Below, piece by piece: positions 60,282 to 64,000 of a DNA stretch of 64,000 bases. Each line of letters starts with the position of its first letter. Position 1 is the stretch's first letter. Source of the stretch: Nostocales cyanobacterium HT-58-2 (lineage in GTDB: Bacteria; Cyanobacteriota; Cyanobacteriia; Cyanobacteriales; Nostocaceae); assembly GCA_002163975.1 (NCBI GenBank), contig CP019636.1, positions 6,637,501 to 6,701,500 on the forward strand, in the 5' to 3' direction. The position numbers were made by a program, and so were the translations under genes. The notes below the pieces were generated by a model that worked only from the letters and a program-made list of their open reading frames with translations, searched no databases and was not told where the DNA came from.

Positions 60282-62483
60282 ATGCTGAAGAAGCTACAGA
60301 CAAAGCATATTTCTCTCATTGCTGGTGCCGGACTGTGTGCCTTTTTAGCTGGGGCATTCGTGTCATCTCCCGAGTTAGGAAAATCCGTAAGTCAATGGCT
60401 TAAACCGCGCAATAGTCAATCTGAGCAGCTTTCGGAAGCAAGCAAAGCGAAATCACCCGTTTTTGCCTTGGTGTCCCAATCCTCACAAGAACGCGCTGCA
60501 AAATTAGAAGCGCTAAAGGGAGGGTCAAAATCAGCAGACCGAAATCGAGCTCGTTATCTTTTGGCGAGTGACTTGATTGAAAAGAAGCAAGCTCAGGCTG
60601 CACTAGAGTTACTAGAAGGACTGGAGAAAGATTACCCACTCCTTGCGCCTTATATCTTGCTTAAACAAGCGCAGGCACAAGATATCCTAGGACAAGAAGG
60701 CAAAGCCTCAGATCTTAGGCAGAAAGTACTCAAAGAGTACCCAAAAGAATCAGCTGCTGCTAAAGCTTTGTATCTCATCGGATTACCCGAGTATCAGGAT
60801 AAAGCAATAGCTGAATTTCCTTCCCATCCCCTCACATGGGAAATTATCCGTAAGCGGTTGGAAGAAAATCCTGTTCAGCCGCAATTGCAGTTAGTGTTGG
60901 CAAAATATGCCTATGACCAACCAGGTACTGTAGCTGTATTGGATCAGCTGGCGAATGACCCCACCCTTAAACCTGAAGAATGGGAAATCGTTGGTACAGC
61001 TTACTGGGAAAACAATGAATTTGGTAAAGCGGCGACAGCGTATGCTAAAGCCACTCGCACACCCCGCAACCTCTACCGCGTTGCACGGGGATTGCAGGTC
61101 AGTGGAAAACGAGCAGAAGCCCTTGCTATCTATCAACAAATGACCAAAGCATTTCCAGATGCGAAAGAAACTGGTACTGCCCTCTTGCGTTTAGCAGAAA
61201 TGGCAACAGTACGCAAAGACGCCCTACCCTATCTAGACCAGGTCATTAATAAATTTCCCGAGAAAGCAGGTACGGCGCTGGTAGAAAAAATCAAAATTCT
61301 TCAGACTCAAGACCAAAAGTCAGCTAGTGAGGCTCTAAAGTTACTTCTGACCAAGTACGGCAACTCTGAGGAAGCGGCAGAGTATCGCTGGAAAATGGCA
61401 GAAGAAAAGGCGAAAGCCAAAGATTATAAAGCTGCATGGCAATGGGCAGAACCTATCCCCAAAAATAACCCTGACAGTATTTTGGCTCCCAGAGCCAGCT
61501 TTTGGGTTGGGAAATGGGCAACAAAAGTGGGGAAAAACCAGGAAGCGAAACAAGCCTATGAGTATACAATTAGCAATTTTCCCCACTCTTACTATTCGTG
61601 GCGATCGGCGGCGACTTTAGGACTCAATGTTGGCAATTTCAACACCGTGCGGCAGATGAACCCGGATGTTGTCCCATATCAGCGTCCATTACCAACCGCT
61701 GGTTCTGAAACATTTAAAGAATTGTATCTGCTTGGTCAAGACCGTGATGCTTGGTTGCAATGGCAGAGCGAATTTCAAAACAAAATGCAGCCTACCGTCG
61801 CAGAGCAATTTACTGAGGGTTTGATGCGGTTGGCAAAGGGAGAAAATATCATTGGGATTGATAAAATTGCCAAATTAGAAGACCGAGAAACACCAGAAGA
61901 ACAAGCCGAGTATCATACTCTGAGCAAACAAGTCACCTATTGGCAAGCTCGTTATCCCTTCCCCTTTCAAAAACCGATTGAGAAATGGTCACAAAAGCGT
62001 CAGCTCAACCCTCTGCTCGTGACTGCCCTGATACGTCAGGAATCACAGTTTGAGCCTAAAGTTCATTCCACGGCTGGTGCAGTTGGTTTAATGCAGGTAC
62101 TACCAAATACAGCCAAATGGATTTCCCCACAAATTAAGTCAGACATTAAGTCAGACAGTCAAAAAATAAATTTGGAAAATCCTAACGACAACATCATGCT
62201 GGGGACGTGGTATTTGGATCACACTCACGACCAGTATGGCAATAACTCCCTGCTGGCGATCGCCAGTTACAATGCTGGTCCTGGTAACGTTGCCAAGTGG
62301 TTGCAAACCTTCCCTAAAGGAGATCCAGATGAATTTGTGGAATCAATTCCCTTTGATGAAACCAAAAATTATGTGCGTCAGGTGTTTGGCAACTACTGGA
62401 ATTATCTAAGACTGTACAACCCAGAAATTTCCCAGTTAGTCGCAAAATATTCTGCTGTACACCCACAATTACCACTTCAGTGA
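60282..62483 (+). CDS. slt: Soluble-type lytic transglycosylase (GH23), Slt-like
   Basis: 733 residues. N-terminal hydrophobic segment (LIAGAGLCAFLAGAFV) as signal or anchor. Residues 70-500 are helical repeats (TPR-like, e.g. YLLASDLIEKKQAQAALELL), as in the doughnut of Slt70. The C-terminal GH23 domain has the catalytic Glu587 in ALIRQESQFEP, GAVGLMQVLPNTA and IASYNAGPGNVAKW. It cuts peptidoglycan glycans with formation of anhydro-MurNAc. The ATG at 60282 follows an AT-rich spacer. It is followed by tatC in the same direction. Confidence 0.93.
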   Translation: MLKKLQTKHISLIAGAGLCAFLAGAFVSSPELGKSVSQWLKPRNSQSEQLSEASKAKSPVFALVSQSSQERAAKLEALKGGSKSADRNRARYLLASDLIEKKQAQAALELLEGLEKDYPLLAPYILLKQAQAQDILGQEGKASDLRQKVLKEYPKESAAAKALYLIGLPEYQDKAIAEFPSHPLTWEIIRKRLEENPVQPQLQLVLAKYAYDQPGTVAVLDQLANDPTLKPEEWEIVGTAYWENNEFGKAATAYAKATRTPRNLYRVARGLQVSGKRAEALAIYQQMTKAFPDAKETGTALLRLAEMATVRKDALPYLDQVINKFPEKAGTALVEKIKILQTQDQKSASEALKLLLTKYGNSEEAAEYRWKMAEEKAKAKDYKAAWQWAEPIPKNNPDSILAPRASFWVGKWATKVGKNQEAKQAYEYTISNFPHSYYSWRSAATLGLNVGNFNTVRQMNPDVVPYQRPLPTAGSETFKELYLLGQDRDAWLQWQSEFQNKMQPTVAEQFTEGLMRLAKGENIIGIDKIAKLEDRETPEEQAEYHTLSKQVTYWQARYPFPFQKPIEKWSQKRQLNPLLVTALIRQESQFEPKVHSTAGAVGLMQVLPNTAKWISPQIKSDIKSDSQKINLENPNDNIMLGTWYLDHTHDQYGNNSLLAIASYNAGPGNVAKWLQTFPKGDPDEFVESIPFDETKNYVRQVFGNYWNYLRLYNPEISQLVAKYSAVHPQLPLQ

Positions 62484-62574
62484 TGTTAGTGAGTACAGAC
62501 GCGCCCTCGCGCGTCTCTAAATCCACCTGCTTCCCAGATACAATAGTGAACAGGTGATGCTCTCTAGCCAACTC

Positions 62575-63396
62575 ATGACATCTTCACAAGACGTAGATAC
62601 AAAAATTCCTTCTGGTATTGACCTTGAAGTACGTGGCGACTCAAAACCAGCATCAAAACCAGAAATAGACCCCCTAGATCCTCTTGATGAGTTGCCAGGT
62701 GAGGTCGAAATGTCAATTTTCGATCACCTAGAGGAGTTGCGACAGCGAATTTTTTACTCGCTCATTGCAGTCGCTGTGGGTGTTATTGGCTGCTTCCTCT
62801 TCGTTAAGCCGATTGTTCAGCTCCTAGAAGTGCCAGCACAGGGAGTGAAATTTCTGCAACTGGCTCCTGGGGAATATTTCTTTGTCTCCCTGAAAGTTGC
62901 AGGTTACAGTGGATTACTTTTGTCTAGCCCGTTTGTGCTATACCAAATTATCCAGTTTGTTCTCCCTGGACTGACTCGTCGTGAACGCCGCTTACTCGGA
63001 CCTGTGGTTTTGGGGTCGAGTTTCCTGTTTGCAGGGGGGTTGGTCTTTGCCTACCTTTTATTAGTACCGGCTGCTTTGAAATTTTTCATTAGCTATGGTG
63101 CGGATGTGGTAGAGCAACTCTGGTCGATTGACAAATATTTTGAATTTATCTTGTTGCTGCTATTTAGTACTGGGTTAGCATTTCAAATTCCCATCATCCA
63201 AGTGTTACTTGGTGGTTTGGGAATTGTCTCTTCTAAACAAATGCTGTCTGGTTGGCGCTACGTTATTTTAGGAGCAGTGGTTTTAGGAGCGATTCTGACA
63301 CCCTCAACTGACCCACTCACCCAAAGTTTACTCGCAGGAGCAGTCCTGGGGCTTTATTTTGGTGGTATTGGGTTGGTTAAGCTGATAGGAAAATGA
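62575..63396 (+). CDS. tatC: Sec-independent translocase subunit TatC
   Basis: TatC is the signal-peptide receptor of the twin-arginine pathway in the plasma and thylakoid membranes. About 273 residues from ATG 62575; a GTG at 62554 and an ATG at 62557 are alternatives. After a polar N-terminus of about 45 residues come MSIFDHLEELRQRIFYSL (the characteristic first-helix motif) and six membrane helices, with SPFVLYQIIQFVLPGLTRRE and a late GAILTPSTDPLTQSLLAG segment. TatA/B genes are not in the window. Confidence 0.95.
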   Translation: MTSSQDVDTKIPSGIDLEVRGDSKPASKPEIDPLDPLDELPGEVEMSIFDHLEELRQRIFYSLIAVAVGVIGCFLFVKPIVQLLEVPAQGVKFLQLAPGEYFFVSLKVAGYSGLLLSSPFVLYQIIQFVLPGLTRRERRLLGPVVLGSSFLFAGGLVFAYLLLVPAALKFFISYGADVVEQLWSIDKYFEFILLLLFSTGLAFQIPIIQVLLGGLGIVSSKQMLSGWRYVILGAVVLGAILTPSTDPLTQSLLAGAVLGLYFGGIGLVKLIGK

Positions 63397-63671
63397 CCCA
63401 ACCTGCTCAAATTCACGAGTTCAAAATATCACTTTGAATTTCTTATTATTAGAGGTTATTTATAAAGTGAATATTAAGTGTAAATGCGATGCGTTATGCG
63501 CTGCTTTAACGCATCCTACAATTCCAAGTTTGCTTTATAAAGCATCTCTTAGAAAAAACCAGCAGATAAAGTTTGGATAGACTTTGGTAATTTGAGCATC
63601 AAAAAATCTAACGCTCAAATGACCAAGCTATAGAAATAATAGGAATTAACAAATACGTTTTGTGCTTTCAA
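63397..63671. other. Short spacer with degenerate repeats
   Basis: An AAATTCACGAGTTCAAA / TTTGAATTT hairpin-forming stretch follows tatC (63411-63441); similar ones are at 34425 and 56570. A weak repeat near 63485 (GCGATGCGTTATGCG, AACGCATCC) is related to the palindromic family. No gene. Confidence 0.4.
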
Positions 63672-63983
63672 TTACTCAATAAACCATTCCGCAGCACGTT
63701 CACCTAAATCCAACGGAATGCTCACGGCTTTACCAAGTCGTGGGCGTTCTCGTGTTTGTCTAATATAGGTCTTTACCTGCGTCTCACCACCCATGCCAGT
63801 CAGATAATTTGCAACGCTATCTAGATGCTCTTGGTACTCTATCTCACTTAACGGGAAGGAAGCTTGCTCTAAATATTTCCACATAACTTGTAAGAATATT
63901 TTACCCTGCGTCCGACGTAACTGGACATCATAGGAGTGTCCCCACTTCTCAAGCAACAGTTCGCGTAATTCCTCTCCTGTCAT
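63672..63983 (-). CDS. DUF3067 family protein
   Basis: 103 residues from ATG 63983 (a TTG at 63995 would add four). Pattern GEELRELLLEKWGHSYDVQLRRTQGKIF and FLQVMWKYLEQ, then FPLSEIEYQEHL, which I recognise as DUF3067, a small family of cyanobacteria and plastids. Cytosolic, no catalytic motif. Function unknown. The complete gene is inside the window. Confidence 0.85.
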   Translation of the reverse strand: MTGEELRELLLEKWGHSYDVQLRRTQGKIFLQVMWKYLEQASFPLSEIEYQEHLDSVANYLTGMGGETQVKTYIRQTRERPRLGKAVSIPLDLGERAAEWFIE

Positions 63984-64000
63984 AGCTTTTCTCAAATATT

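Noticed and set aside
1..64000. tRNA or rRNA genes
   Set aside because: I looked for T-loop signatures (GGTTCGA-type) flanked by cloverleaf arms and for conserved rRNA stretches and saw none; a tRNAscan-SE run would be decisive.

Overview
The window looks like chromosomal DNA of a filamentous, probably heterocyst-forming (Nostocales-type) cyanobacterium. The evidence is the many GCGATCGC (HIP1) octamers, families that are essentially cyanobacterial (DUF3067, DUF1997, DUF4079, DUF1400 hydrolase, cyanoexosortase B with an HpsJ-like partner, a GbiG-type cobalamin protein), a phylloquinone MenH, an InrS-like metal repressor, and gene-sparse AT-rich spacers with short palindromic repeats. There is no rRNA, tRNA, CRISPR array or prophage that I can support. 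Species cannot be named from the sequence alone.

Layout. 0-15 kb: CPBP membrane protease, a 21-bp tandem repeat array, a geranylgeranyl-reductase-family flavoprotein, the pyrH-frr pair, a thioredoxin-fold protein, an agmatinase remnant, an alpha/beta hydrolase, an LCP cell-wall ligase, a membrane protein carrying a near-perfect 231-bp internal duplication, an AI-2E transporter, a lipoprotein serpin, an S8 protease and rpe. 15.5-19 kb: an exosortase locus on the minus strand (PEP-CTERM vWA protein, cyanoexosortase B, its associated protein, HpsJ-like protein) preceded by a leader able to form four stem-loops. 19-27 kb: small stress-type proteins (CsbD, a lipoprotein), an RPIAS-repeat protein, uvrB, a large helical-repeat membrane protein and hslO. 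27-28.5 kb: a TnpB-only IS200/IS605-type element with a plausible omega RNA.

28.5-46 kb is mostly housekeeping: SRPBCC protein, HtrA-type protease, InrS-like repressor, menH, muramidase, Tic62-like SDR, DUF1997, DUF4079, 13-repeat ankyrin protein, GbiG-type protein, four-helix membrane protein, peptidoglycan-binding protein with 60-bp repeats, an M16 peptidase pair (one catalytic, one not), purK and a response regulator with a degenerate GGDEF motif. Two decayed genes (a tnpB 3' end and a pentapeptide-repeat gene) lie here. 46.7-55.4 kb holds a DUF1400 hydrolase and a 2247-residue soluble hybrid histidine kinase built on about 27 HAMP-like modules (12 exact-period 276-bp repeats), GAF, HisKA, HATPase and three receivers, resembling fungal group III (Nik1/Os-1) kinases. 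55.8-64 kb: yebC, two paralogous small secreted proteins that share an upstream element (with a third copy that drives no visible gene), a UbiH-type hydroxylase, slt, tatC and DUF3067.

Functional themes are the cell envelope (LCP ligase, lytic transglycosylase, muramidase, peptidoglycan-binding protein, exosortase sorting, TatC), proteolysis and its control (CPBP, S8, serpin, HtrA, M16 pair) and signalling (poly-HAMP kinase, REC-GGGKF regulator). The most interesting items are the poly-HAMP kinase, the three-copy leader with a candidate RNA, the structured leader of the exosortase locus, and the repeat-driven changes in proteins.
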